Assembly (NCBI GenBank): GCA_024515975.1
Contig: JAMSKV010000002.1
Span: 248,001 to 312,000 of the forward strand
Origin: Endosaccharibacter trunci
GTDB taxonomy: Bacteria; Pseudomonadota; Alphaproteobacteria; Acetobacterales; Acetobacteraceae
DNA length: 64,000 bases
Direction of reading: 5' to 3'
The stretch's first letter is position 1. Each line of letters begins with the position of its first letter. A model generated the notes under the pieces. That model worked only from the letters and a program-made list of their open reading frames with translations, was not told the origin of the DNA and ran no database searches. The position numbers and the translations under genes were made by a program. This document shows, piece after piece, positions 39,114 through 48,421 of this stretch.

Positions 39114-40052
39114 TCATGGCGCCGTCACTCTGCCGCTGGTCCCGGTCAGTCTGCGATCGGAGGTCGCGGCAACGAGCAGCCCAAACGCACAGAGCACTGC
39201 GATAAAAGCAAAGACACTCCCTTCCGGGCCAACGGCTCCGCCGGTGAGCAGGCTCGATCCAGTCGGCTTGAAATCCAGGAGATGACCTTCATCAAGATAA
39301 CCGCTGCCGGCTGCACCGAAGAGCGGCGCACTCACCCAGTTCCAGCCCGTGTGGTAGCCGACCGACCACCAGACGGACCCGGTCCGGTAAACTGCGTAAG
39401 CCAGCAACGTGCCCTGACAAAATAGGCGCGCAAGCCAGATCCAGCTTACTCCCGGGTTATCAAGGTGAAGAACGAAGAACATGCACCCGGAGACGACGAT
39501 CGCTCCGCGCCACCCGACAAAGCGCTCCGCGACGAGCAAGACGGCCACTCGCCCGAAAAGCTCCTCGCCAGTCGCGCCAATAAAGTCGAACAGGAACCAG
39601 CTCGTGCCGTAGCCCAGGGCCGAAAGGGGCGATTGCATTGAGACCGAGACGGTGGCGCTCCCGGTGGCCGTGATCGCCAGGACGACGCAGCTCATCACGA
39701 CCAGGCCGATGCCGAGTCCGAGTCCTGCCAATCTTCCACTCTCGGGTCCAACCAGTGGCCAGCCGGATATCCGGCGCCTGAGGATCCCGCAGACTGCTGC
39801 AACGACGGCCAGCTCCAGCACCAGTCGTATCACCATGAGCAGTGCATATGGCCATAGCTTCAGTTGGCCATAGGAGGAGACGGGAAGGTTCAGTGCTTTG
39901 GCCAGCGGTGTATCGACGGCATCAGCGACGCGATCGAATTGGAGATACACGAGCGCCAGAAACAGCAGTGCTGTCCAGTCTCGAAGCGAGGGTCGCCACC
40001 GAAGGTGCCGATCCTTCATATGCAATACCCTCATCAAACCGCGCCGGAGCAT
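39114..40052 (-). CDS. CPBP-family intramembrane protease (Abi/CAAX type)
   Basis: 312 residues with about eight hydrophobic segments. The CPBP motifs are present: motif 1 GATGEELFGR (two Glu followed by Arg), motif 2 FVLHLDN, and motif 3 HTGWNW. Family members include the CAAX protease Rce1 and bacteriocin-immunity proteins; in bacteria many are immunity or peptide-processing factors. The first 20 residues (several Met and Arg codons) may be untranslated; Met12 (MKDRHLRWRP) is an alternative start. It lies 10 bp from the end of the TetR gene, same strand, and may be cotranscribed with it. Confidence 0.85.
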   Translation of the reverse strand: MLRRGLMRVLHMKDRHLRWRPSLRDWTALLFLALVYLQFDRVADAVDTPLAKALNLPVSSYGQLKLWPYALLMVIRLVLELAVVAAVCGILRRRISGWPLVGPESGRLAGLGLGIGLVVMSCVVLAITATGSATVSVSMQSPLSALGYGTSWFLFDFIGATGEELFGRVAVLLVAERFVGWRGAIVVSGCMFFVLHLDNPGVSWIWLARLFCQGTLLAYAVYRTGSVWWSVGYHTGWNWVSAPLFGAAGSGYLDEGHLLDFKPTGSSLLTGGAVGPEGSVFAFIAVLCAFGLLVAATSDRRLTGTSGRVTAP

Positions 40053-40062
40053 ACGAACGGCC

Positions 40063-40746
40063 TCAGGATGTGGGCCTACGCCGCCTTGCGCGAGGCGAGG
40101 CTGCCGAAGATGTGGAACCAGGCGGCTTTTCAGACCTGAGCCTTTTCGGCTTGGCGCCTACCTTATGTTGCGCCCGCCCGGACCAGCTGAGGACGAGTTC
40201 ACGCAATTGCTTATCTACGGCTTGCAGGACGTTCGCAGAGGCGGTTTCGTCGATATCGCGTATCGCCCGTGATATTGCCATTCCTCCCGCCATGGCGGAG
40301 AGCGCAAAGATCGCACGGCTCTGCTGATTTGGAGCCGCTCCCAGGCCCAGGCTCGCGGCGGTGAGCGCCAGACTGCGCTGCAGGCCTTCCCAAAAAGCGA
40401 TCCGGGAAGGCTCGGACTGCAGCCGCATTTCACTAACGAACGCTGATGTCGGGCAGCCTTGCTCAGCGTGATCGCGGTGTTCCAAAGACAGATAGGTCTG
40501 CAAGAACTCTTTGGCTGTCTTGCCCGTAAAAAGGTCGGCACAGTCAGAGAATGCCTGCCCCATTGCTTGCACCTGCAAAGCCTCACGGGACCCAAAATGA
40601 CTGTAGAGCGCACCGTGCGTGAGGCCGGCTGCCTTGGCGACCTCGGCGACGCTCATCTGAGTCAGCCCCTGACCGCGCATCTGTTCAGCGGCCGCCTTCA
40701 GCATGACCTGACGATTGTCGGAGGCCTGAAGTTTCGAAACCTTCAC
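40063..40746 (-). CDS. TetR-family transcriptional repressor
   Basis: 227 residues from a GTG at 40746, chosen because AGGAAG lies 8 bases before it and the protein then begins VKVSKLQASDNRQVML just ahead of the DNA-binding domain. The helix-turn-helix is MSVAEVAKAAGLTHGALYSHFGSREAL. The effector domain contains GCPTSAFVSEM, seen in the TetR_C_33-like subgroup. The C-terminal 35 residues are basic and perhaps disordered. It is divergent from the SDR-SDR-RND operon starting at 41183, with a pair of operator-like repeats between, so it probably represses that operon. Confidence 0.92.
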   Translation of the reverse strand: MKVSKLQASDNRQVMLKAAAEQMRGQGLTQMSVAEVAKAAGLTHGALYSHFGSREALQVQAMGQAFSDCADLFTGKTAKEFLQTYLSLEHRDHAEQGCPTSAFVSEMRLQSEPSRIAFWEGLQRSLALTAASLGLGAAPNQQSRAIFALSAMAGGMAISRAIRDIDETASANVLQAVDKQLRELVLSWSGRAQHKVGAKPKRLRSEKPPGSTSSAASPRARRRRPTS

Positions 40747-41182
40747 CGTGTTTCTTCCTACACACGAGTCAACAGGATACCGCCTTTGATTGTGCGTGTC
40801 ATCATAATAAACCCTCTGACGAGAATCGTCATCCTGTCGAATGAGGTAAGCTGATCGTTCTCCGACATGCCAGGCCGGAGCTTTATAGTCGGCCACGGAG
40901 TCGCGTGCCGTCATTGTATAATACTCTGGTATCTGCACGTTCCTACGACAATTGCCACCCGGAACGATCCTGCCCATTGATCCAGGCTGCGATCGGATCA
41001 TACGCAAGGATATTCGCGGTTCGGAGCTCTTCAGAGAACGCGTCTTCCATGCGCCTTGTTGCAAACGGACATCAGCACCTTGACTCCAATGATTGCGCGC
41101 ACAATCATAACCATTAGTTGCGCGAATAATGATAACGCCGATGCGAGCTTCGCGACGGTGCGGTTCCTGAAAGGATGACGCG
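40747..41182. promoter_or_regulatory. Long TetR-SDR intergenic region
   Basis: 436 bp without a supported gene, lower in GC than its surroundings. It should hold the divergent promoters of the TetR gene and the efflux operon. The repeat pair at 41092-41137 is the only clear signal; the other 300 bp show short open frames without homology that I recognise. AAAGGA at about 41170 is the ribosome site of the SDR. Confidence 0.5.
41092..41137. promoter_or_regulatory. Two operator-like direct repeats, 25-bp period
   Basis: ATTGCGCGCACAATCATAACC (41092-) and GTTGCGCGAATAATGATAACG (41117-) agree at 16 of 21 positions. The first contains an imperfect palindrome (ATTGCGCGCACAAT, 12 of 14 symmetric), and the second is centred in ATTAGTTGCGCGAATAAT. 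The copies lie 46-91 bp upstream of the first SDR gene, a position for TetR-repressor binding. Confidence 0.5.
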
Positions 41183-41923
41183 ATGAAGATCGAAGGTTCT
41201 GTGGTACTCGTCACGGGTGCAAACGGCGGTATCGGAACCGCTCTTGTGCAGGAACTTCTTAAGCGAGGTGCCGACAAGATCTATGTCGGCGCGCGAAATG
41301 TCGCGGCCCTGCAACCTTTGCTTGAGAGCTCGGGGCGCCTTGTGCCCCTGATGCTGGACGTGACCAAGCCGGACCAGATCGCAGATGCTGCGGCCACGGC
41401 GCATGACGTGACGCTCGTCATCAACAACGCGGGTCTCGCAACGTTCAAGGGCGTGCTGTCCGCGTCGGATACCGAGGCGGCGCGACAGGAGATGGAGGTG
41501 AACTATTTCGGCGTGCTATCGCTCCTGCAGGCGTTGCGCGACACGCCGGCGCTGCATCGTGGCGGCGCGGTGATCAATATCCTGTCGATCTTGGCTCTGG
41601 TGACCTTGCCTGTGGCCGGCACCTACGCGGCAGCCAAGGCCGCCGCACTCGCCCTGACCCGGACGCTGCGTGCCGAGGTGAAGAACCGCGGTGTACAGGT
41701 TCTTGGCGTACTGCCGGTTCAGGTCGACACCGCGATGGGTGCGCCGCTCCCCGAGCCGCGCCTAACGCCTCAGGAAGTGGCATCCGGTGCCCTCGACGCC
41801 TTGGAGTCTGGCGCGGAAGAGGTCTTTCCCGGCGCGTTGTCGCAAGGAGCGGCTAAGGCCTTTCGGGACAATCCCGAGGCCATGCAGGCCGAACTGTCCA
41901 AGTTTGTTCACACGCTGGACTGA
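41183..41923 (+). CDS. SDR-family oxidoreductase (first of a pair)
   Basis: 246 residues. Cofactor loop TGANGGIGTALVQEL, NNAG motif VINNAGLATF, catalytic YAAAKAAAL. The acidic/basic pattern after strand 2 (KIYVGARN) suits NADP(H). It is the first gene of an apparent operon running to 49371 and is divergent from a TetR gene. The next SDR starts 41 bp later. It could reduce or oxidise a compound that the linked RND pump exports; this rests on context only. Confidence 0.9.
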   Translation: MKIEGSVVLVTGANGGIGTALVQELLKRGADKIYVGARNVAALQPLLESSGRLVPLMLDVTKPDQIADAAATAHDVTLVINNAGLATFKGVLSASDTEAARQEMEVNYFGVLSLLQALRDTPALHRGGAVINILSILALVTLPVAGTYAAAKAAALALTRTLRAEVKNRGVQVLGVLPVQVDTAMGAPLPEPRLTPQEVASGALDALESGAEEVFPGALSQGAAKAFRDNPEAMQAELSKFVHTLD

Positions 41924-41964
41924 GCGCAGCGGGCAGCAATCATCGTCGACACGGGAGACCAATT

Positions 41965-42762
41965 TTGGCAAAAGTGGTGTTCATCACCGGTGTCTCGTCG
42001 GGCATCGGTGCGGCCACGGCGCGCTTGCTGGGCGCCGCGGGATACCGGGTCTTCGGTGGCGCGAGAGATCCGGAGCGTATCCAGGCTGCGCCTGGCGTCG
42101 AACTCGTCGCCTGCGACGTTCGCGACGAGATTTCGGTGCGGACGGCCGTAGACCAGATTATCGATCGGGCCGGCCGGATCGACGTGCTCGTCAACAATGC
42201 CGGCGTGTCGCTGGCCGGCCCGATCGAGGCCACCAGCGTCGAAGAGGCGCAGGCGCTATTCGATACGAACGTTTTCGGCGCGCTTCGTACCATCAGGTCC
42301 GTGCTGCCCGACATGCGTGCGCGCCGTTCCGGCCTGATCGTCAATGTCAGCTCGGTGCTCGGCTTCCTGCCCGCGCCGTTTATGGGGCTCTACGCCGCCA
42401 GCAAACATGCGATCGAGGGTCTGTCGGAGACGCTCGATCATGAGGTTCGGAATTTGGGTATTCGCGTTGTCCTTCTCGAGCCGAGTTTCACGAGGACCAA
42501 CCTCGATCTCGGTTCGAAGCGAACCGCCGCCGTGATCGCCGACTACGCCGACGCCCTCGCGCGAAGCCATCGCGCCGTTGTGCAGCAGATCGCGACCGCA
42601 CCCAGGCCGGAAACGGTCGCCGAAAAGATTGCCGCCATCATTAAGGGACCGCATCGCCTGCGGGAACCGGCCGATAGGCGAGCGCGGCTGCTGCGCACGC
42701 TGCGGCGCTACGCCCCGGTCAAGGGCGTCGACTCCAGCCTGCGCAAGACCTTCGGCCTCTGA
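41965..42762 (+). CDS. SDR-family oxidoreductase (second of a pair)
   Basis: 265 residues starting at a TTG (41965) preceded by GGGAG. Cofactor loop TGVSSGIGAATARLL, NNAG motif VLVNNAGVSLAGP, catalytic YAASKHAIEGL. The C-terminal part (GLSETLDHEVRNLGIRVVLLEPSFTRTNL) resembles the retinol/17-beta-hydroxysteroid-dehydrogenase-like group of bacterial SDRs. It lies between the first SDR and the RND adaptor with gaps of only 41 and 45 bp, so it is very likely cotranscribed with the pump genes. The substrate is unknown. Confidence 0.9.
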   Translation: MAKVVFITGVSSGIGAATARLLGAAGYRVFGGARDPERIQAAPGVELVACDVRDEISVRTAVDQIIDRAGRIDVLVNNAGVSLAGPIEATSVEEAQALFDTNVFGALRTIRSVLPDMRARRSGLIVNVSSVLGFLPAPFMGLYAASKHAIEGLSETLDHEVRNLGIRVVLLEPSFTRTNLDLGSKRTAAVIADYADALARSHRAVVQQIATAPRPETVAEKIAAIIKGPHRLREPADRRARLLRTLRRYAPVKGVDSSLRKTFGL

Positions 42763-42807
42763 GGCGGCCATACACGCCCGGCTACCTACCCAAACGAGAG
42801 GCGCGTC

Positions 42808-43896
42808 ATGCAACGAATAAGGTCGCTCGCTCTGGCGATGACAGCAGTCGTCGGGGCTCTTGCCGGCTGCAAGCCGGACGGGGGCGGTGAGCCAGATCCG
42901 CGAACCGCGGAGCGGCGCGTGATCGTGGCCCATGTCGAAGCCGCGCCGGGCGTCGGCCTTACCTACACCGGTGTCGTCGGTGCACGTGTCGAAAGCAGCC
43001 TCGGCTTTCGCGTCCAGGGCAAGATCGTCGCGCGGCTGGTCGACACCGGTCAACTCGTGCGGCGAGGCCAGCCTCTGATGCGTCTCGACCCGACCGATTA
43101 TGGCCATGCCGCTATTGCCCAGTCTGAGAACGTCGCTGCAGCGCGCGCCCGCTGGGTCCAGGCCTCGGCGGACGAGCGTCGCAATCGCGGCCTCGCTGCG
43201 ACCGGCGCAATTTCCGCTTCGCGCTACGACGACGTCAAGGCCGCGTCCGACAGTGCCAAAGCGGCGCTGGACGCGGCGATAGCGCAACAGAGCGTGGCAC
43301 AGGACCAGCACGGCTACGCGGTGCTGCTGGCCGACGACGACGGTACCGTCATGCAAACCCTGGCCGAGCCGGGGCAGGTCGTGGCTGCCGGACAGGCCGT
43401 GCTCTGGCTGGCGCATGCCGGTCCGCGCGAAGCGGTGGTCAACCTGCCGGAGGCCGTCCGGCCGATGATCGGCTCGGAGGCGCGCGTGCTGCTTTACGCG
43501 GGCGGTCCGGCGGCAACGGCCCGCTTGAGGCAGCTTTCCGACAGCGCCGATCCGCGCACACGAACCTTCGAAGCTCGCTATGTGATGAGTGGCGATGACG
43601 CCGACGCACCGCTGGGGGCGACCGTCAGCGTGACGCTGACGCAGCCCGGGGCCGGGAAGGACCAAAGCGTGCCGCTCGGCGCGATCGACGACGAGGGCTC
43701 CGGCCCCGGTGTCTGGGTGATCAACGCCGTCGACAGCACTGTCGCCTTTCGGCCGGTTCGGGTCGTTTCGATCGGCGAGGACACCGCCGAAATCCAGGGT
43801 CTGCAAGTGGGACAGGCCGTCGTCGCCGCCGGCGGTCATGAACTGCGTGGAGGAGAGAAAGTCCGGCCCATGACGGTCCGGGCGGCAATGCAATGA
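42808..43896 (+). CDS. RND efflux periplasmic adaptor lipoprotein
   Basis: 362 residues. The lipobox is GALAGC with Cys21, so the adaptor is anchored to the inner membrane by lipid. LGFRVQGKIVARLVDTGQLVRRGQPLMRLDPTDY (here quoted in parts: first lipoyl half LGFRVQGKIVARLVDTG) is followed by a short Ala-rich helical hairpin (about residues 100-165), the second lipoyl half around DDDGTVMQTLAEPGQVV, then barrel domains. It is shorter than the first adaptor in this window. The stop overlaps the pump start (ATGA). Confidence 0.92.
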   Translation: MQRIRSLALAMTAVVGALAGCKPDGGGEPDPRTAERRVIVAHVEAAPGVGLTYTGVVGARVESSLGFRVQGKIVARLVDTGQLVRRGQPLMRLDPTDYGHAAIAQSENVAAARARWVQASADERRNRGLAATGAISASRYDDVKAASDSAKAALDAAIAQQSVAQDQHGYAVLLADDDGTVMQTLAEPGQVVAAGQAVLWLAHAGPREAVVNLPEAVRPMIGSEARVLLYAGGPAATARLRQLSDSADPRTRTFEARYVMSGDDADAPLGATVSVTLTQPGAGKDQSVPLGAIDDEGSGPGVWVINAVDSTVAFRPVRVVSIGEDTAEIQGLQVGQAVVAAGGHELRGGEKVRPMTVRAAMQ

Positions 43897-46800
43897 GCAA
43901 ATTCAACCTGTCCGCGCTCGCGGTGCGCGAGCGGGCGATCACCCTGTTCCTGATTGTCGCGCTGGTTGCGATCGGTGTGTTTTCCTATGTCAACCTCGGC
44001 CGGGCCGAGGACCCTCCCTTCACCGTGAAGACCTTTACGGTCGTGGCGCTGTGGCCCGGTGCCACCGCGCAGGAGATGCAAGACCTCGTCGCCGATCCGC
44101 TGGAGAAGCGCATGCAGGAGTTGCGTTGGTACGACCGGGTAGAGACCTACACGCGGCCTGGTCTCGCGGCGCTCTCGGTGACGTTGAAAGATACGATCCC
44201 GCCGCGCGACGTGCCGGAGCAATTCTATCAAGCCCGCAAGAAGCTCGGCGATACGGCACATCTGCTTCCGGCTGGTGTTCAGGGCCCGTTCATTAACGAT
44301 GAATACTCAGACGTAGTCTTTTCCGTCTATGCGTTGGACGGTCAGGGAGTACCCGAACGCCAACTGGTCCGGCTCGCGGAATCGGTACGGCAGCGGCTGT
44401 TGCACGTTCCAGGCGTGAGGAAGGTCGACATCATGGGCGAGCGGCCCGAACGGGTTTTCGTCGAATTCAACTATGCGCGCCTCGCCACTCTCGGCGTCGC
44501 GCCGAGCGACGTCTTCAGCGCGCTATCACGGCAGAACGACGTGACCCCGGCGGGATCGATCGACACCACCGGTCCGCAGGTGTTCGTGCGGCTCGACGGC
44601 GCGCTCGACGATCTGCAGAAGATCCGTGACACGCCGATCGTTGCGGGTGGCCGGGCGCTGCGCCTGTCGGACATTGCCACCGTCAGTCGCGGCTACGAGG
44701 ATCCGCCGACCCTGCTGGTGCGACACAATGGGCGGCCCGCCTTGGTGCTGAACGTCGTGCGGACTGAAAACTGGAACGGATTGAAGCTTGGCCAGGCCTT
44801 GAACGCCGAGGAAAATAGCATCCAGGCGACGCTGCCGGCCGGCGTGCGACTCACCAAGGTAATCGACCAGGCGGCGATCATCAGAGCCGCCATCGACGAG
44901 TTCATGTTCAAATTCTTCGTCGCCCTGGTGATCGTCCTGGGGGTGAGCCTGCTGACCCTCGGCTGGCGGGTGGGCATCGTGGTCGCAGCGGCGGTGCCGC
45001 TCACGCTGGCCATCGTGCTCGCCATCATGCTGCTGACCGGGCGCGAGTTGGACCGTATCACGTTGGGTGCGCTGATCATTTCGCTCGGGTTGCTCGTCGA
45101 CGATGCGATCATCGCCGTGGAGATCATGGTCGTGAAGCTCGAGGAGGGGGCCACGCGGGTAGCCGCGGCGTCCTATGCCTGGAGCCATACGGCGGCGCCG
45201 ATGCTGGCCGGGACGCTGGTGACCGTGGCCGGCTTCCTTCCGGTCGGCTTCGCCCGAAGCACGGCCGGCGAATATGCCGGCAATATCTTCTGGATCGTCG
45301 CCTTTGCTCTCGTCACTTCCTGGATCGTCGCGGTAGTGTTCACGCCCTATCTGGGGGTCAGGCTGCTGCCGGCGTTCAAGCCAATCGCGGGGGGCACGCA
45401 TGGTCAGATCTATGCGAGTCCCTCCTACAATCGCCTGCGCGGGATCGTGCGGTGGTCCATTCGCTACAAGTTCCTCGTGGCCGCCGCGGTCGTGATGCTG
45501 TTTGTGACGGCGGTGCCTGGGCTGGGCCTGGTGAAGCAACAATTCTTCCCGAGTTCAGACCGCTCCGAGGTGCTGGTCGAGGTGCAGATGCCGGAAGGTA
45601 CCAGCATCGAGGTCACCAGCCGCGTCTCGGACAGGATCATGGCATGGCTGAAAGACCAGCCCGAGACCAAGGACGTAACCGCTTATGTCGGCGGCGGCGC
45701 ACCGCGCTTCTTCCTTGCCTATAACCCCGAGCTGCCGGATCCCTCGTTCGCCAAGATGGTTGTCGTGACGCCGAACGATGGCGCGCGCGATCGGCTCGAA
45801 CTGGATCTGCGCCGGCGTATCGCAGAGGGGCTGGCGCCAGAAGCCCGGGTGCGGGTGACGCAATTCGTGTTCGGGCCTTACAGCCATTTTCCCGTCATGT
45901 TCAGGGTCATGGGCCCCGATCCGGACGTGCTACGCCGCATCGCCGCCCAGGTGGCCGCCGCCATGCGGGCCAATCCGCATACCCGCCAGGTCAACGCCGA
46001 CTGGGGGGAGCGCGTGCCGACGGCGCATGTCGTCCTCGACCAGACCAGGCTGCAACTGATCGGCCTGTCACCGTCGGAAGCGGCAACACAGCTGCAATTC
46101 CTGCTGACCGGGGTCGCGATCACGCAGCTGCGCGAGGATATCCGCACGGTCGAGCTGATCGCCCGCAGTGCCGGCACGACGCGTCTCGATCCCGCGCAAC
46201 TCGGCAGCCTCACCCTAACCGGCCGTAACGGTGGCCTCTTGCCCTTGAGCCAGCTCGGGCATATCGAGATCCGCCCCGAGGAGCCGATCCTGCGGCGCCG
46301 CGACCGTATCCCGACCGTCACCGTGCAAAGCGATATCGACTCGGTCTCACAGCCGCCGGAAGTCTCGACCGAGGTAGAGCACGCGTTGACGGATGTCATC
46401 GCCCGGCTGCCGCCTGGCTACCGGATCGAACAGGGCGGCAGCATCGAGGAGGCCGGCAAGGCCAACCGCGCGCTGGTGCCCATCTTCCCGGTCATGCTGC
46501 TGGCGATCTTGCTGATCCTCGTCATCCAAACGCGATCGCTGGCAGCGATGGCGATGGTCGCCCTCACTGCGCCGCTGGGTCTGATCGGCACCGTGCCAAC
46601 GCTGCTGATGTTCGGACAGCCCTTCGGCTTCAATGCGATCCTCGGCCTGATCGGTCTGGCCGGGATCATCATGCGCAACACGCTGATCCTGATCGCCCAG
46701 ATCCACGACAACCAGCGCGACGGTCTGGATCCGTTCCACGCAGTGGTGGAAGCCACGGTGCAGCGGTCTCGGCCGGTGTTGCTGACGGCGCTGGCGGCGG

Positions 46801-46970
46801 TGTTGGCGTTCGCCGAGCTGACGAGTTCGGTTTTCTGGGGCTCGATGGCATTCGTGCTGGTCGGCGGGACACTGGTCGGCACGGTGCTGGTGCTGGTGTT
46901 TCTGCCCGCGCTGTATGCGATCTGGTTCCGGGTGCAGGAGCCGCCGTCCACAGTGACGGAGATGCGCTGA
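43893..46970 (+). CDS. RND efflux permease (AcrB/AcrD/AcrF family)
   Basis: 1025 residues. The proton-relay pair is Asp403-Asp404 in LGLLVDDAIIAVEIMVV. The N-terminal helix is preceded by FNLSALAVRERAITLFLIVA, and the periplasmic part begins with the GRAEDPPFTVKTFTV segment seen in the VexF/MuxB-like branch rather than in classical AcrB. The second half has GLAGIIMRNTLILIAQIHDN, where the usual Lys of the relay helix is replaced by Arg-Asn in the IMRN context, as in that branch. It overlaps both neighbours by 1-4 bp (adaptor and outer-membrane channel), so all three tripartite-pump parts are coupled. Confidence 0.93.
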   Translation: MSKFNLSALAVRERAITLFLIVALVAIGVFSYVNLGRAEDPPFTVKTFTVVALWPGATAQEMQDLVADPLEKRMQELRWYDRVETYTRPGLAALSVTLKDTIPPRDVPEQFYQARKKLGDTAHLLPAGVQGPFINDEYSDVVFSVYALDGQGVPERQLVRLAESVRQRLLHVPGVRKVDIMGERPERVFVEFNYARLATLGVAPSDVFSALSRQNDVTPAGSIDTTGPQVFVRLDGALDDLQKIRDTPIVAGGRALRLSDIATVSRGYEDPPTLLVRHNGRPALVLNVVRTENWNGLKLGQALNAEENSIQATLPAGVRLTKVIDQAAIIRAAIDEFMFKFFVALVIVLGVSLLTLGWRVGIVVAAAVPLTLAIVLAIMLLTGRELDRITLGALIISLGLLVDDAIIAVEIMVVKLEEGATRVAAASYAWSHTAAPMLAGTLVTVAGFLPVGFARSTAGEYAGNIFWIVAFALVTSWIVAVVFTPYLGVRLLPAFKPIAGGTHGQIYASPSYNRLRGIVRWSIRYKFLVAAAVVMLFVTAVPGLGLVKQQFFPSSDRSEVLVEVQMPEGTSIEVTSRVSDRIMAWLKDQPETKDVTAYVGGGAPRFFLAYNPELPDPSFAKMVVVTPNDGARDRLELDLRRRIAEGLAPEARVRVTQFVFGPYSHFPVMFRVMGPDPDVLRRIAAQVAAAMRANPHTRQVNADWGERVPTAHVVLDQTRLQLIGLSPSEAATQLQFLLTGVAITQLREDIRTVELIARSAGTTRLDPAQLGSLTLTGRNGGLLPLSQLGHIEIRPEEPILRRRDRIPTVTVQSDIDSVSQPPEVSTEVEHALTDVIARLPPGYRIEQGGSIEEAGKANRALVPIFPVMLLAILLILVIQTRSLAAMAMVALTAPLGLIGTVPTLLMFGQPFGFNAILGLIGLAGIIMRNTLILIAQIHDNQRDGLDPFHAVVEATVQRSRPVLLTALAAVLAFAELTSSVFWGSMAFVLVGGTLVGTVLVLVFLPALYAIWFRVQEPPSTVTEMR

Positions 46971-48421
46971 TGATCGCCCACCGCCAGAATCTGACTCTGT
47001 CGTGCGGGCGCCGCCGGCACTTGCTGCTCGCGGCCTGTTTGGCGCTGGCCGGCTGCGAGGTCGGACCGGACTACCGGCCTCCGGCGACGGCAGTTGCCCC
47101 GTTCCACAACGCCCCGGCGGTCATGGCGGCCCAGCACGGCTTGCCACCTGCGCTTGACACATGGTGGCGGGCATTCAACGACCCGATACTGGACGGTCTG
47201 CTGCAACGCGCGCTGGCGCAGAATCTCGATCTGCAGGCCGCACTCGCGCGTGAGCGCCAGGCACAGGCCGCCGCGCTGGGCGCCGGCGCGCAGATGCTGC
47301 CGACAATCGATGCCAGCGCGACCGGGACTGCGCTTCGGCAATCGCTGACGACCCAGATCGGCCGTGTCGGGCGCAGTTTTCCGGGTTACAATCGAGATCA
47401 GCGCGACTACAATGTTGGTCTTGCCGCGAGCTGGGAGATCGACCTGGCCGGCGGTCTGCGTCGCGGCGCGGAGGCAGCCGATGCCGAGGCGCAGGCTGCG
47501 CAGGCCGAGTGGGCCGGAACGCGGATTATGGTCGTGGCCGATGTGGCAGACGCCTATTTTCAGATCCGCCGAGACCAGGCGCGCATCGCCGTAACCCGTC
47601 AACAGATCGCAACCGACTCCCATCTCCTGATGCTGGTGCGCCAGCTCCGCGGGCGCGGATTGGCGGATGAGCGTCAGCTATCGCAGGCCGAAGCCGTGCT
47701 CGAACAGGCGCAGGCGAGCCTGCCGCCGCTCGAGATTTCCCTTGAGGCGCAACTCAATCGTCTCGACGTCTTGCTGGGAGCGCAGCCCGGCACATACGCC
47801 GCACAACTGGCGTCCCCGAGGCCGATTCCGGTCATACCTGCGATCATTTCCGATGACCGGCCTGTCGATTTCCTGCGCCGCCGGCCAGATATCATTGCCG
47901 CCGAGCGTCACCTGGCGGCGTCCAATGCGCGGATCGGTGTGGCGCTTGCAGATTATTATCCAAAACTCTCGCTGTCCGGTCTGCTCGGCTTCGAGAGCCT
48001 GAGCGCCAATCGGCTGTTCACGGCTGCGTCGTTCCAGCCGATTGCGACAGGCGCTTTGCGCTGGCGACTCTTCGACTTCGGAAAAGTCGATGCCGAAGTC
48101 GGCCAGGCGCGGGGTGCCCATGCGGAGGCTCTGGCACAATACCGTGAAGCTGTCCTTCGTGCGGCCGAGGATGTCGAGGACGCACTCAAGACGCTGCTCG
48201 AACTGGAGAAACAACAGACGCGGCTCGAGGCGGAAGTCAATGCGCTACAGCGCACGCGCGATCTATCGCAGCAGGCATATGTCGCTGGATCGATTCCGCT
48301 GACGGATGTGCTGGATGCCGACAGGCAACTGCTCGATGCCCGCGACAACCTTGCTCAGAACAAGGGCGATGCTGCCCGAGCAGCGGCGCGTGCATTCCGG
48401 GCCCTGGGTGGTGGCTGGTGA
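46970..48421 (+). CDS. RND efflux outer-membrane channel (NodT/OprM family)
   Basis: 483 residues. Signal sequence with lipobox ALAGC (Cys29), followed by EVGPDYRPP, the usual start of mature NodT-type channels. Two OEP repeats of alpha-barrel helices follow (for example LLQRALAQNLDLQAALARERQAQAAALG and the RRRPDIIAAERHLAASNARIG signature). It supplies the channel for the pump encoded just upstream, starting on the last base of the pump's stop (TGATG). Its stop overlaps the AraC gene by 4 bp. Confidence 0.93.
   Translation: MIAHRQNLTLSCGRRRHLLLAACLALAGCEVGPDYRPPATAVAPFHNAPAVMAAQHGLPPALDTWWRAFNDPILDGLLQRALAQNLDLQAALARERQAQAAALGAGAQMLPTIDASATGTALRQSLTTQIGRVGRSFPGYNRDQRDYNVGLAASWEIDLAGGLRRGAEAADAEAQAAQAEWAGTRIMVVADVADAYFQIRRDQARIAVTRQQIATDSHLLMLVRQLRGRGLADERQLSQAEAVLEQAQASLPPLEISLEAQLNRLDVLLGAQPGTYAAQLASPRPIPVIPAIISDDRPVDFLRRRPDIIAAERHLAASNARIGVALADYYPKLSLSGLLGFESLSANRLFTAASFQPIATGALRWRLFDFGKVDAEVGQARGAHAEALAQYREAVLRAAEDVEDALKTLLELEKQQTRLEAEVNALQRTRDLSQQAYVAGSIPLTDVLDADRQLLDARDNLAQNKGDAARAAARAFRALGGGW

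Noticed and set aside
39114..40052. CPBP protease as a phage-defence (Abi) gene
   Set aside because: The family name Abi is historical; nothing else nearby supports defence, so only the protease family is called.
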